21,020 nucleotides of DNA. Source: a virus. Shown here one piece after another: positions 14,506-21,020 of this stretch. The stretch lies in the IMG/VR virus record IMGVR_UViG_3300025646_000461, positions 1 through 21,020 of that record; one strand, given 5' to 3'. The notes beneath the pieces are model-generated. The model searched no databases. It was not told the DNA's origin and was given only the letters and a program-made list of their open reading frames with translations. The position numbers were made by a program, and so were the translations under genes. Numbering within the stretch: the stretch's first letter is position 1; each line of letters opens with the position of its first letter.

Positions 14506-16233
14506 ATGGCAGAAACTTTAGTCTCACCAGGCGTTTTAGCAAGAGAAAATGATCAATCTTTTATAACAAGACAACCAACTCAAGCAGGAACTGCTATTAT
14601 AGGACCAACTGTAAAAGGTCCTGTTAATATTCCTACTTTGACTACTTCATATAGTGATTATGTAAGTAAATTTGGAGAAACTTTTGTTAGTGGAGGAAGT
14701 ACTTACTCATACCTAACCTCATATTCAGCATATAATTACTTTACTGAAGGAGGTACTACTTTATTAGTTACAAGAGTAGTAACTGGTTCATTCACATCAG
14801 CAACATCTTCAACAATTGCTACAGGTTCAAGTGGACCAACTTCAGGTTTATCTCCTTTCGTATTAGCTACCTTATCTGAAGGTACTGTTATGAATAGTAA
14901 TTCTACTGAGGCAAGTACAGGTGCTTTAGAAAGTGGCTCTATTGATAATGTAAGATGGGAAATTCCATTTGTAAATACTTCTTCAGGTCAGTTTACTTTA
15001 GTAGTTAGAAGAGGTGATGATACTCAAAGAGAAAAATCAATCCTAGAAACATTTACTAATTTATCACTAGACCCATTCTCAGAAAACTATATTACTAAAG
15101 TAATAGGTGATACTAGAAAAACTGTAGCAGGTAGTGTTACTGATGGTTACTATATACAAGAAACAGGAAGTTATCCAAACAGATCAAATTACATTAGAGT
15201 AGAAGCTGTTAATTTTAACACTCCACGTTATTTAGATAACTCAGGAAATGCTAAGAGTGAATTTACAGGTTCTTTACCTGCAATTCAAAGTGGTTCATTT
15301 GGTGGTGCTACAGGTGATTTATTTGTAGGAGGTCCTGCTTTATTTAATGAAAATATTAGTTCAACTAACGTTCAAGGTATAAACCCAGATAACTATACAC
15401 AATCAATTAGTTTATTAGCAAATCAGGATGAATTCCAATTTAATGTAATTACAATGCCTGGTTTGAATCAAAACCAACATTCAACTGAAATAGCTCAATT
15501 GATTAATATGTGTCAAGAAAGAGGAGATGCTATTGCAGTAGTTGATTTAGCTCCTTATAACTCTACAATTTTAACTTATACTGGTGAAGCAGCTGAGTTA
15601 AATTCAAGCTATGCTGCAGCTTATGCTCCATGGTTAAGAGTATCAGACCCAGGAACAGGTCAATTAATTTGGGTTCCTGCTTCAACAGTAATCCCAGGTG
15701 TTTATGCTTTTAATGATAGAGTAGCTGAGCCTTGGTTTGCACCTGCTGGTTTAAATAGAGGTGGTCTATCTACAGTAATTAAACCTGAAAGAAAATATAC
15801 TCAAGCTAATCGTGATTCACTTTATGAAGGTAAAGTAAACCCAATTGCATCATTCCCTAATGCTGGAACTGTAGTATTTGGTCAGAAAACTTTACAAACT
15901 AAAGCAAGTGCATTAGATAGAGTAAATGTTAGAAGATTGTTAATCCAACTTAAAGGATTTATTTCTCAAGTAGCTGATAACTTAGTATTCGAACAAAATA
16001 CTGCAGCAACAAGAAACCAATTCTTAAGTACAGTTAACCCATACTTAGAAAGTGTACAACAAAGACAAGGTTTGTATGCCTTTAAAGTAGTGATGGATGA
16101 TTCAAATAACACACCAGATGTTATAGATAGAAATCAGTTAGTAGGTGCTATTTACTTACAACCAACTAAAACAGCTGAATTTATTATCTTGGATTTCAAC
16201 GTACTACCAACAGGAGCAACGTTCCCATCATAA
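14506..16233 (+). CDS. 18: Tail sheath protein, gp18-like
   Basis: Contractile sheath subunit (575 aa; T4 gp18 is 659 aa). The start MAETLVSPGVLARENDQS matches the family N-terminus (T4: LLSPGIELKE). AAIIGP-type strand AGTAIIGPTVKGPV and the FGETF turn follow, then TLLVTRVV. The C-terminal domain, which contacts the tube, contains VNVRRLLIQLKGFISQVADNLVFE, then NPYLESVQQRQGLYAFKVVMDD and a final LQPTKTAEFIILDFNVLPTGA, all characteristic of gp18-type sheaths. Thr/Ser-rich residues ~95-260 form the more variable outer domain and are shorter than in T4, which accounts for the length difference. The tube gene follows with its own late-type box, the same 18-19 order as in T4. Confidence 0.95.
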   Translation: MAETLVSPGVLARENDQSFITRQPTQAGTAIIGPTVKGPVNIPTLTTSYSDYVSKFGETFVSGGSTYSYLTSYSAYNYFTEGGTTLLVTRVVTGSFTSATSSTIATGSSGPTSGLSPFVLATLSEGTVMNSNSTEASTGALESGSIDNVRWEIPFVNTSSGQFTLVVRRGDDTQREKSILETFTNLSLDPFSENYITKVIGDTRKTVAGSVTDGYYIQETGSYPNRSNYIRVEAVNFNTPRYLDNSGNAKSEFTGSLPAIQSGSFGGATGDLFVGGPALFNENISSTNVQGINPDNYTQSISLLANQDEFQFNVITMPGLNQNQHSTEIAQLINMCQERGDAIAVVDLAPYNSTILTYTGEAAELNSSYAAAYAPWLRVSDPGTGQLIWVPASTVIPGVYAFNDRVAEPWFAPAGLNRGGLSTVIKPERKYTQANRDSLYEGKVNPIASFPNAGTVVFGQKTLQTKASALDRVNVRRLLIQLKGFISQVADNLVFEQNTAATRNQFLSTVNPYLESVQQRQGLYAFKVVMDDSNNTPDVIDRNQLVGAIYLQPTKTAEFIILDFNVLPTGATFPS

Positions 16234-16247
16234 AAACAGAGATAGCA

Positions 16248-16257
16248 AATATTTATA
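16248..16257 (+). promoter_or_regulatory. Late-type promoter box upstream of the tail tube gene
   Basis: AATATTTATA, 27 nt before the tube ATG; the leader ends AAAATAAAATG. Confidence 0.6.
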
Positions 16258-16284
16258 CGTGAATATCAAATAATATAAAATAAA

Positions 16285-16773
16285 ATGGCAGTATTAGATC
16301 CAAACGAAATTTTTTATACAGCTTTTGAACCAAAGCAAGCAAACAGATTTATCCTTTATGTAGATGGTTTTCCTTCTTACATAATAAAAGGAATAAGTGG
16401 ATTCAACATTGATAACGGTGAAGTTGTTCTTAACCACATCAATGTTTTAAGAAAGATTAAAGGTAAATCAGTATGGAGTGATGTTTCATTAACTCTATTT
16501 GACCCTATTACTCCTTCAGGAGCACAAGCTGTAATGGAATGGGTTCGTTTACACCACGAATCTGTAACAGGTAGAGATGGTTACTCTGATTTCTATAAAA
16601 AAGATGTAACAGTAAACGTAATTGGACCTGTAGGTGATATAGTTTCAGAATGGATATTAAAAGGTGCCTTTATCAAAACTGCTACTTTCCCTGAATTTAA
16701 CTGGGATACTACAAATACTGCTGTTCAAATTGAAATGACATTAGGTATAGATTATGCTGTGTTAAATTTCTAA
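16285..16773 (+). CDS. 19: Tail tube protein, gp19-like
   Basis: Inner tail tube subunit (162 aa; T4 gp19 is 163 aa). Family features in order: an N-terminal AFEPKQANRFILYVDG strand with FPSYIIKGISGFNI, then the HINVLRKIKGKSVWSDVSLTLFDPI stretch containing the usual basic loop, then a helix AQAVMEWVRLHHE, and a closing strand region ending AVQIEMTLGIDYAVL. The length and position after the sheath gene are exactly as expected. A strong terminator follows, so sheath and tube form one late unit. Confidence 0.95.
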   Translation: MAVLDPNEIFYTAFEPKQANRFILYVDGFPSYIIKGISGFNIDNGEVVLNHINVLRKIKGKSVWSDVSLTLFDPITPSGAQAVMEWVRLHHESVTGRDGYSDFYKKDVTVNVIGPVGDIVSEWILKGAFIKTATFPEFNWDTTNTAVQIEMTLGIDYAVLNF

Positions 16774-16793
16774 AAAGTATTTTTAAATATTTT

Positions 16794-16827
16794 AAGAAGA
16801 GCTTGGTTACCCCAAGCTCTTTTTTTA
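16794..16827 (+). terminator. Rho-independent terminator after the tail tube gene
   Basis: A 10-bp stem AAGAGCTTGG/CCAAGCTCTT (16797-16806 with 16812-16821), a 5-nt loop and a run of T. It lies about 20 nt after the tube stop codon. Confidence 0.95.
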
Positions 16828-16857
16828 TCATGTGGTATAACTAAAAATTAATTTATT

Positions 16858-17007
16858 ATGTCATCACTTAAAGAATACGAAGTAGAATTTATTAAAGAAG
16901 GAGTAGCAAGAAAAGATCGATTTTATTCATACTCCCCTACAGATGCTCAAAGACAATGTCGTGAAAAATATTCACTAGCAGGAACTGGTAGAGTTAGAGA
17001 GATTTAA
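16858..17007 (+). CDS. Small hypothetical protein (49 aa)
   Basis: ATG at 16858 and TAA at 17005-17007. It encodes a charged protein (MSSLKEYEVEFIKEG, then RFYSYSPTDAQRQCREKYS, ending TGRVREI). It resembles small phage proteins with a short strand followed by a helix, but I cannot name a family. It starts just after the terminator, with no late-type box in between, so it may depend on read-through or an unseen promoter. The next ATG is two bases beyond the stop, suggesting translational coupling. Confidence 0.6.
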   Translation: MSSLKEYEVEFIKEGVARKDRFYSYSPTDAQRQCREKYSLAGTGRVREI

Positions 17008-17008
17008 T

Positions 17009-17341
17009 ATGGAAACAGTTTTATTGGCTTGGGGTTTAGGGATTATTACTGTGTTTACAACAGCAATGATTTTAGCAATTTTTTGGTTAGTAAGAATGTA
17101 TCAAGACCAAAGAGATGAATTAATTGATTTGGAAAAAAAGATTTATTCATCAATGGAAGATATAGATACTGATCATCTAACAAATAGAAATTCATTATCA
17201 TCAAAAATTCATGCATTGAGTAATTCACTTACAGAAATGCATAAATTTCAAAATGAACAGTTAGACCAAAAAGTAAAACAAATTTATGCTGATCTTGAAG
17301 TATTAAAAGCAGAAGTAAATCGTTTAATTAGATCATATTAA
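17009..17341 (+). CDS. Membrane-anchored coiled-coil protein (110 aa)
   Basis: One strong membrane segment at residues 4-29 (VLLAWGLGIITVFTTAMILAI, then FWLV) is followed by RMYQDQRDE, so the N-terminus is likely outside and the rest cytoplasmic. Residues 35-107 form a long helix with coiled-coil character (LIDLEKKIYSSMEDI; later LDQKVKQIYADLEVLKAEVNRL). There is no catalytic motif. Topology is reminiscent of spanin or holin-associated proteins, but the position between tube and hub genes is not a lysis cassette. The start overlaps the preceding unit so closely that the two are probably co-translated. Function unknown. Confidence 0.65.
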   Translation: METVLLAWGLGIITVFTTAMILAIFWLVRMYQDQRDELIDLEKKIYSSMEDIDTDHLTNRNSLSSKIHALSNSLTEMHKFQNEQLDQKVKQIYADLEVLKAEVNRLIRSY

Positions 17342-17355
17342 AAATTTATTCTTAA

Positions 17356-17365
17356 TATATTTATA
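17356..17365 (+). promoter_or_regulatory. Late-type promoter box upstream of the gp26-like gene
   Basis: TATATTTATA, a one-base variant of the recurrent box, 31 nt before the ATG. Confidence 0.55.
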
Positions 17366-17396
17366 CTTGAATATAAAGTTATATTAAATAAAATTT

Positions 17397-18116
17397 ATGG
17401 AAAATACACTAAAATTCCCTACTGAAATTATTGACTTACCCTCTAAAGGTTTAGTTTACTCACCAGGAAATCCTTTATCTGAAGGTAAAGTTGAAATGAA
17501 ATACATGACAGCACGTGAGGAAGATATTCTTACTAACCAGTCATATATTGAAAAAGGTATTGTTTTAGATAAACTACTTGAATCTCTAATAGTAACTAAA
17601 ATTAATATTAAAGATCTAATTGTAGGGGATAAAAATGCACTTTTAATTGCAGCTCGTGTTTTGGGTTATGGTAAAGATTATAAATTTACCTTAAAAGGAG
17701 AAGAACATACTGTTGATTTATCTACTTTAGAAAATAAAGAATTTGACACTAATCCAGGTACTAATGAATTTAATTTTACTTTACCTCATAGTGGTAATGA
17801 AATTACTTATAAAATTCTAACAGGTCATGATGAAAGTTTAATTGACCAGGAAATTAAAGGTCTTAAAAAATTAAATAAAAATGCTTCACCTGAATTATCA
17901 ACTCGTTTAAAATATATTATTACTTCTGTGGGTGGTAATAGAGATATTAAAACTATTAGAGAATTTGTTGATAATTATTTATTAGCTAGGGATTCAAGAG
18001 CTTTAAGGGAACATATTAAAGAAACTCAACCTGATGTTAATTTAAATTATGTTTTAGAAGGTGGTGAGGAGGTCACTATTCCAATTAACCTTAACTTTTT
18101 TTGGCCTGACCTCTAA
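17397..18116 (+). CDS. 26: Baseplate hub protein, gp26-like (T4_baseplate family)
   Basis: Hub-assembly protein of the T4 gp26 type (239 aa; T4 gp26 is 208 aa). Signature elements: IDLPSKGLVYSPGNPL near the start, then KYMTAREEDILTNQSYIEKG (35-54), then IVGDKNALLIAARVLGYG and, in the C-terminal half, FVDNYLLARDSRALREHI. These are typical of the T4_baseplate family as I know it from marine T4-like phages. It lies directly upstream of the tape measure gene, where unrelated tailed phages encode tail-assembly chaperones. The reading frame ends FFWPDL at 18116, and a second frame overlaps its last 56 bases. A run of seven T (18096-18102) just before the stop could allow a +1 or -2 shift into that frame. 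Confidence 0.8.
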   Translation: MENTLKFPTEIIDLPSKGLVYSPGNPLSEGKVEMKYMTAREEDILTNQSYIEKGIVLDKLLESLIVTKINIKDLIVGDKNALLIAARVLGYGKDYKFTLKGEEHTVDLSTLENKEFDTNPGTNEFNFTLPHSGNEITYKILTGHDESLIDQEIKGLKKLNKNASPELSTRLKYIITSVGGNRDIKTIREFVDNYLLARDSRALREHIKETQPDVNLNYVLEGGEEVTIPINLNFFWPDL

Positions 18117-18408
18117 AATAATCCCAGAAGTAAGAAGAAATTTATTTAAACAAATTCACGAAATCGTCTTTCATGGTAAAGGTGGTTATGATTATGAGAC
18201 TGTTTATAACTTACCTATTTGGTTAAGGAAATATACATTTTCTGAAATTCAAAAATATTATGAAGCAGAAGCTGAGGCCTCTAAGTCAAAGAGTTCTACT
18301 ACTACCGAATTAATAGATAGTAAGGGTAATATAAATGTTCCGGCATTTGCTAAAGCTTCCAAAGAATTTTCTCCACCTACATATTCAACTAGAGCTAGCA
18401 AAAAATAA
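18061..18408 (+). CDS. gp51-like hub-assembly protein, overlapping frame, possibly made by frameshift
   Basis: A +1 frame relative to the gp26-like gene. The part that looks like protein starts after the overlap: VRRNLFKQIHEIVFHGKGGYDYETVYNLPIWLRKYTFSEIQKYYEAE. This resembles the short gp51-type hub proteins I associate with marine T4-like phages. There is no ATG anywhere before it in this frame. The only conventional candidates are two adjacent GTG codons at 18061 and 18064, deep inside the gp26 gene, and an AGGAGGT at 18067-18073 lies after them, where it cannot serve them. A shift at the T7 run would give a 336-aa fusion (235 residues from gp26, 101 from this frame). A homopolymer sequencing error is the competing explanation. 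The C-terminal 40 residues are Ser/Lys/Thr-rich and probably flexible. Confidence 0.6.
   Translation: MVRRSLFQLTLTFFGLTSKIIPEVRRNLFKQIHEIVFHGKGGYDYETVYNLPIWLRKYTFSEIQKYYEAEAEASKSKSSTTTELIDSKGNINVPAFAKASKEFSPPTYSTRASKK
18096..18104 (+). other. Candidate programmed frameshift site
   Basis: In the gp26 frame the codons are TTT TTT TGG. A +1 slip of the Phe tRNA re-pairs perfectly (TTT to TTT) while the Trp codon waits; a -2 slip on the T run reaches the same frame. A -1 slip meets TGA at 18107. The downstream frame then runs 101 codons without a stop. Confidence 0.55.
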
Positions 18409-18416
18409 TATTTTTT

Positions 18417-18426
18417 AATATTTATA
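18417..18426 (+). promoter_or_regulatory. Late-type promoter box upstream of the tape measure gene
   Basis: AATATTTATA after a T-run, nine bases beyond the preceding stop and 16 nt before the ATG. Confidence 0.6.
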
Positions 18427-18442
18427 ACAAAATATTTTTTAG

Positions 18443-20878
18443 ATGGCTACTGAAGAAGAATTAAATAGACAACGGGAATTAAATAGACTTTTACGTGAAG
18501 AAGCAACTTTAAGAGGAGAAAGTTTTGATATATCTTCCTCATTAGTTGATTCTTTAAAAGAAACTCTAGGTATTAATTCTAGGAGAACTACTTTTGATTC
18601 CAACTTATTAGGAATAAATAAAAATATTAATAAAGCTATTTTAGATCAAAAATCAGGTCTAATAGGGATTAATGAATTAAGCAAGCAAATATCTAAAAAT
18701 AATTCTCTTATAGAAAAATCTCAACTAACTCAGGAGAGTTTAGGAAGATCTTTAGGAGAAACAAGAAAAAAAGAAGCTGATGAATTTGTTAAACAAGTTA
18801 ACTTAGTTAGTAGTTTAAATAAAAAAATTGATGAAGAATTAGCTAAAGCTGAAAAAGGGGAACAAATTAATAAACAAAGATTAGCAGGATTAAAAGGAAG
18901 ATTATCTCAAGCAGAAGCTGTTGTAGAAAATGAAGGTAAATCTTTAAACAATATCCAACAGCAATATGCTTTTAATATTCTTAATACTAAAGAATTAGAA
19001 AAACAAAATCAAAAAAGAAAAGAGGAATTAAAACTAGAGGAACAAATCCAAAAAAATTTAGGAGTAGCTGGAGATATAACAAAAGCTCTAGGACAAATCC
19101 CAGGAATAGGAAGTTTTGCAGCTAGTGCTTTATCTGAAGTTACTGATGAAGCTAGAAATATAACTGAAGAAACCGGAAAAGTACCTGGTAAATTTAGTTT
19201 AATGAATAGTCTTGTTGGTAAAGTGGGTAAAAATATAGTTACTAAAATGTTAGATCCTTTTACCCTTATAGGATCTGCTGTTGCATTTTTAATTAAAACT
19301 ATAAAAGAAGTAGATAAATCAACCGAAGAAACTGCTAGAAATTTAAATTTAAGTTACCAAGAAGCAAATGCTTTTAGACAAGAATTATCTCAAGCCTCAA
19401 TTATTAATGGTAACTTATTTGTTACCTCAAAAGGTTTATTAGAAACTAATTTAGCAATTAATTCTGCATTAGGAACTAGTGTAAAATTAAATAATGAAAA
19501 TGTAGCCCTTTTTACCGAATTAAGAACAGTTGCAGGGTTAACAAATGAAGAATTATTAGGAGTATATAAACTTACTATAGGCACTAATAAAGAATTAGAA
19601 GGGGTTACAAGTGAAATATTAATGCAAGCTAAAATATCTTCTAATAGGTTGGGTGTTTCATTAAATGAAAAAGAAGTATTAAAGGGTATTAAAGATGTAT
19701 CTGCTGCTACTACTTTATCATTAGGTAAGAATCCTAAATTAATAGCGGATGCTGTAGCTACAGCAAAATCTTTAGGTTTTGAATTAAGTCAAGTAGAACA
19801 AATATCAAATTCACTATTGCAATTTGAATCTTCTATTGAAGCTGAACTAGAAGCTGAATTATTATTAGGTAGAAATATTAATTTAGAAAAAGCAAGACAA
19901 TTTGCATTAGAAAATGATATTGCAGGAGTTGCTAAAGAAATAGCAGAACAAGTAGGGAGTGCTGCCGAATTTGGAGAATTAAATAGGATTCAACAAGAAG
20001 CAATAGCTAAATCTGTAGGGTTGAATAGAGAAGAATTAGCAAAATCTTTATTTATTCAAGATCAATTAGTGGGGTTAACAGGTGATAAAGCTAAAGAAGA
20101 AGAAAGAAATCTTAATGCTTTAATTGAACAAAAAGGTTTAGCTGAAGCCCAAAGAATATTACAAGATGAAGGATTAGATACTTTAAGAGATCAAGCAGGA
20201 ATGGCTACTCAGTTTAACCAAACTGTGGAAAAATTACAAGAAAATTTTACATTAGTTGCAACTGCTTTAATGCCTGTATTTGATATGGTAGCAGGTATAG
20301 TAGGATTTTTTGCAGAGATGCCGGGAGCACTTGGAGCAGTATTAGGTTTATTAGTTGCAATGAAAACAATTTCAGCATTCCTGGCAGTTAAGGCTATGAT
20401 ACAAGCAGTTGCTGCAATATTTACAGGAAATGCTAAATTTGGACCATTAGGAATTGCAGCAAGTATAGCGGGGATTGCGGCATTAGGAGCTGGTGTAGCA
20501 ACTGCTGTGTCTGTAGCAACAAGTGCAGGTGATTTAATATCTCCTGCCCAAGGTAAAACTACTATCTCAACTAAAGAAGGAGGATTATTTGAATTAAGTG
20601 ATAATGATGATGTTATGGCTGCCCCAGGTTTAGCTTCCTATATGGATTCTAAAAATAGTATAAATCCTTCCTCAGAAATAAAACCCCAAAATATAAATTT
20701 AAATAATTCTGAACTTATAGCTGAAATTAAAGCTTTAAGATCAGATCTTAAAACCCGACCTATTGAAGTAAAATCTACAATTACTATGGATGGGAAAATT
20801 GTAGCAGAACAAATTGGAAGGAATAATTCAGATGAATTAGGTAATGGTCTTAATACAAGTAACTATAACATCCAATAA
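18443..20878 (+). CDS. Tail tape measure protein (811 aa)
   Basis: Sets tail length and is carried inside the tube; it is the counterpart of T4 gp29. Residues 1-215 are almost entirely charged helix (coiled coil). Residues 272-288 are a first hydrophobic segment. Residues 300-600 are helical with repeated short segments. Residues 602-660 and 666-700 are strongly hydrophobic, Gly/Ala-rich (LGAVLGLLVAM; then IAASIAGIAALGAGVATAVS), the usual membrane-active region. The C-terminus carries TTISTKEGGLFELSDNDDV (706-724), a domain found near the end of many tape measure proteins, and KSTITMDGKIVAEQIGR (777-793). By the common estimate of about 0.15 nm per residue the tail would be near 120 nm, somewhat longer than that of T4. 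It follows the gp26/gp51 pair, the usual place after the assembly chaperones. Confidence 0.9.
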   Translation: MATEEELNRQRELNRLLREEATLRGESFDISSSLVDSLKETLGINSRRTTFDSNLLGINKNINKAILDQKSGLIGINELSKQISKNNSLIEKSQLTQESLGRSLGETRKKEADEFVKQVNLVSSLNKKIDEELAKAEKGEQINKQRLAGLKGRLSQAEAVVENEGKSLNNIQQQYAFNILNTKELEKQNQKRKEELKLEEQIQKNLGVAGDITKALGQIPGIGSFAASALSEVTDEARNITEETGKVPGKFSLMNSLVGKVGKNIVTKMLDPFTLIGSAVAFLIKTIKEVDKSTEETARNLNLSYQEANAFRQELSQASIINGNLFVTSKGLLETNLAINSALGTSVKLNNENVALFTELRTVAGLTNEELLGVYKLTIGTNKELEGVTSEILMQAKISSNRLGVSLNEKEVLKGIKDVSAATTLSLGKNPKLIADAVATAKSLGFELSQVEQISNSLLQFESSIEAELEAELLLGRNINLEKARQFALENDIAGVAKEIAEQVGSAAEFGELNRIQQEAIAKSVGLNREELAKSLFIQDQLVGLTGDKAKEEERNLNALIEQKGLAEAQRILQDEGLDTLRDQAGMATQFNQTVEKLQENFTLVATALMPVFDMVAGIVGFFAEMPGALGAVLGLLVAMKTISAFLAVKAMIQAVAAIFTGNAKFGPLGIAASIAGIAALGAGVATAVSVATSAGDLISPAQGKTTISTKEGGLFELSDNDDVMAAPGLASYMDSKNSINPSSEIKPQNINLNNSELIAEIKALRSDLKTRPIEVKSTITMDGKIVAEQIGRNNSDELGNGLNTSNYNIQ

Positions 20879-20883
20879 TATTT

Positions 20884-20893
20884 AATATTTATA
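20884..20893 (+). promoter_or_regulatory. Late-type promoter box upstream of the last gene
   Basis: AATATTTATA, five bases after the tape measure stop and 24 nt before the next ATG. Confidence 0.6.
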
Positions 20894-20917
20894 ATAAAAC
20901 CTAAAACTTAACAAACC

Positions 20918-21020
20918 ATGGCTTTAAAAGATAGTTTAAATTCAACAAATTTAAGTTTAGGTGGTGTAACACCTCCTAAATTTGGAGATACAGCTAAACA
21001 ATCTGTATTACATAATGAGT
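20918..21020 (+). CDS. N-terminus of a probable tail or baseplate protein (partial)
   Basis: Only 34 codons lie in the window: MALKDSLNSTNLSL, then GGVTPPKFGDTAKQS and VLHNE. It starts with a good late-type box and an A-rich leader, directly after the tape measure gene, where T4-like phages encode hub or baseplate proteins. Too little sequence is present to name it. Confidence 0.6.
   Translation, partial: MALKDSLNSTNLSLGGVTPPKFGDTAKQSVLHNE

Noticed and set aside
17009-17341. Holin or spanin lysis gene
   Set aside because: Single membrane helix with coiled coil is suggestive, but there is no endolysin or partner gene nearby and the setting is a tail cluster; left as unknown.
18096-18109. A -1 frameshift at the T7 run
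   Set aside because: The -1 frame reads TTG GCC TGA and stops at once, so only +1 or -2 gives a useful product.
19390-19584. Minus-strand open frame inside the tape measure gene
   Set aside because: Short shadow of a strongly supported gene.

Overview
This window reads as part of the head and tail module of a T4-like contractile-tailed phage, AT-rich, with every recognised gene on the + strand. The host is probably a member of the Bacteroidetes. Three near-identical promoters combine a TTTGG box and a TAnATTTA box 24 nt apart (start to start), which resembles the Bacteroidetes -33/-7 pattern. Most genes also start behind A-rich leaders such as AAATAAAATG with no Shine-Dalgarno sequence. The host call is inference; the T4-like call rests on protein signatures and gene order.

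Layout. (1) 1-2.7 kb: prohead core scaffold (gp22-like, cut at the window edge) and major capsid protein (gp23-like), closed by a strong terminator. (2) 2.7-5.6 kb: an island of non-structural genes: HNH endonuclease, two small unknown proteins, a RadA/RecA-like ATPase with an AT-hook-like N-terminus, and a DUF932 protein. Three early-type promoters drive it and a second terminator ends it. (3) 5.6-6.4 kb: PhoH-like ATPase. (4) 6.4-9.0 kb: neck and tail-completion genes gp13, gp14 and gp15. (5) 9.0-14.2 kb: accessory virion and fibre-like genes with repeated fibre motifs, two small paralogues and a 673-aa structural protein. (6) 14.2-16.8 kb: coiled-coil protein, tail sheath (gp18) and tail tube (gp19), then a terminator. 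(7) 16.8-21 kb: two small proteins (one membrane-anchored), gp26-like hub protein, an overlapping gp51-like frame, the tape measure protein, and the first 34 codons of another gene.

Together these genes give the capsid shell and its scaffold, the neck joining head to tail, the sheath and tube, the length-determining tape measure and the fibres. A recurrent box, AATATTTATA or a one-base variant, lies 12-74 nt upstream of ten start codons and is the likely late promoter. It is the reverse complement of the T4 late box TATAAATA extended by two bases, although it faces the genes downstream.

The points most worth a second look are: a probable +1 (or -2) programmed frameshift at a T7 run joining the gp26-like and gp51-like frames just before the tape measure gene; the late-promoter-like box; the triplicated early promoter module; and a folded three-stem leader in front of a fibre gene. 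I found no tRNA, CRISPR array or insertion sequence.
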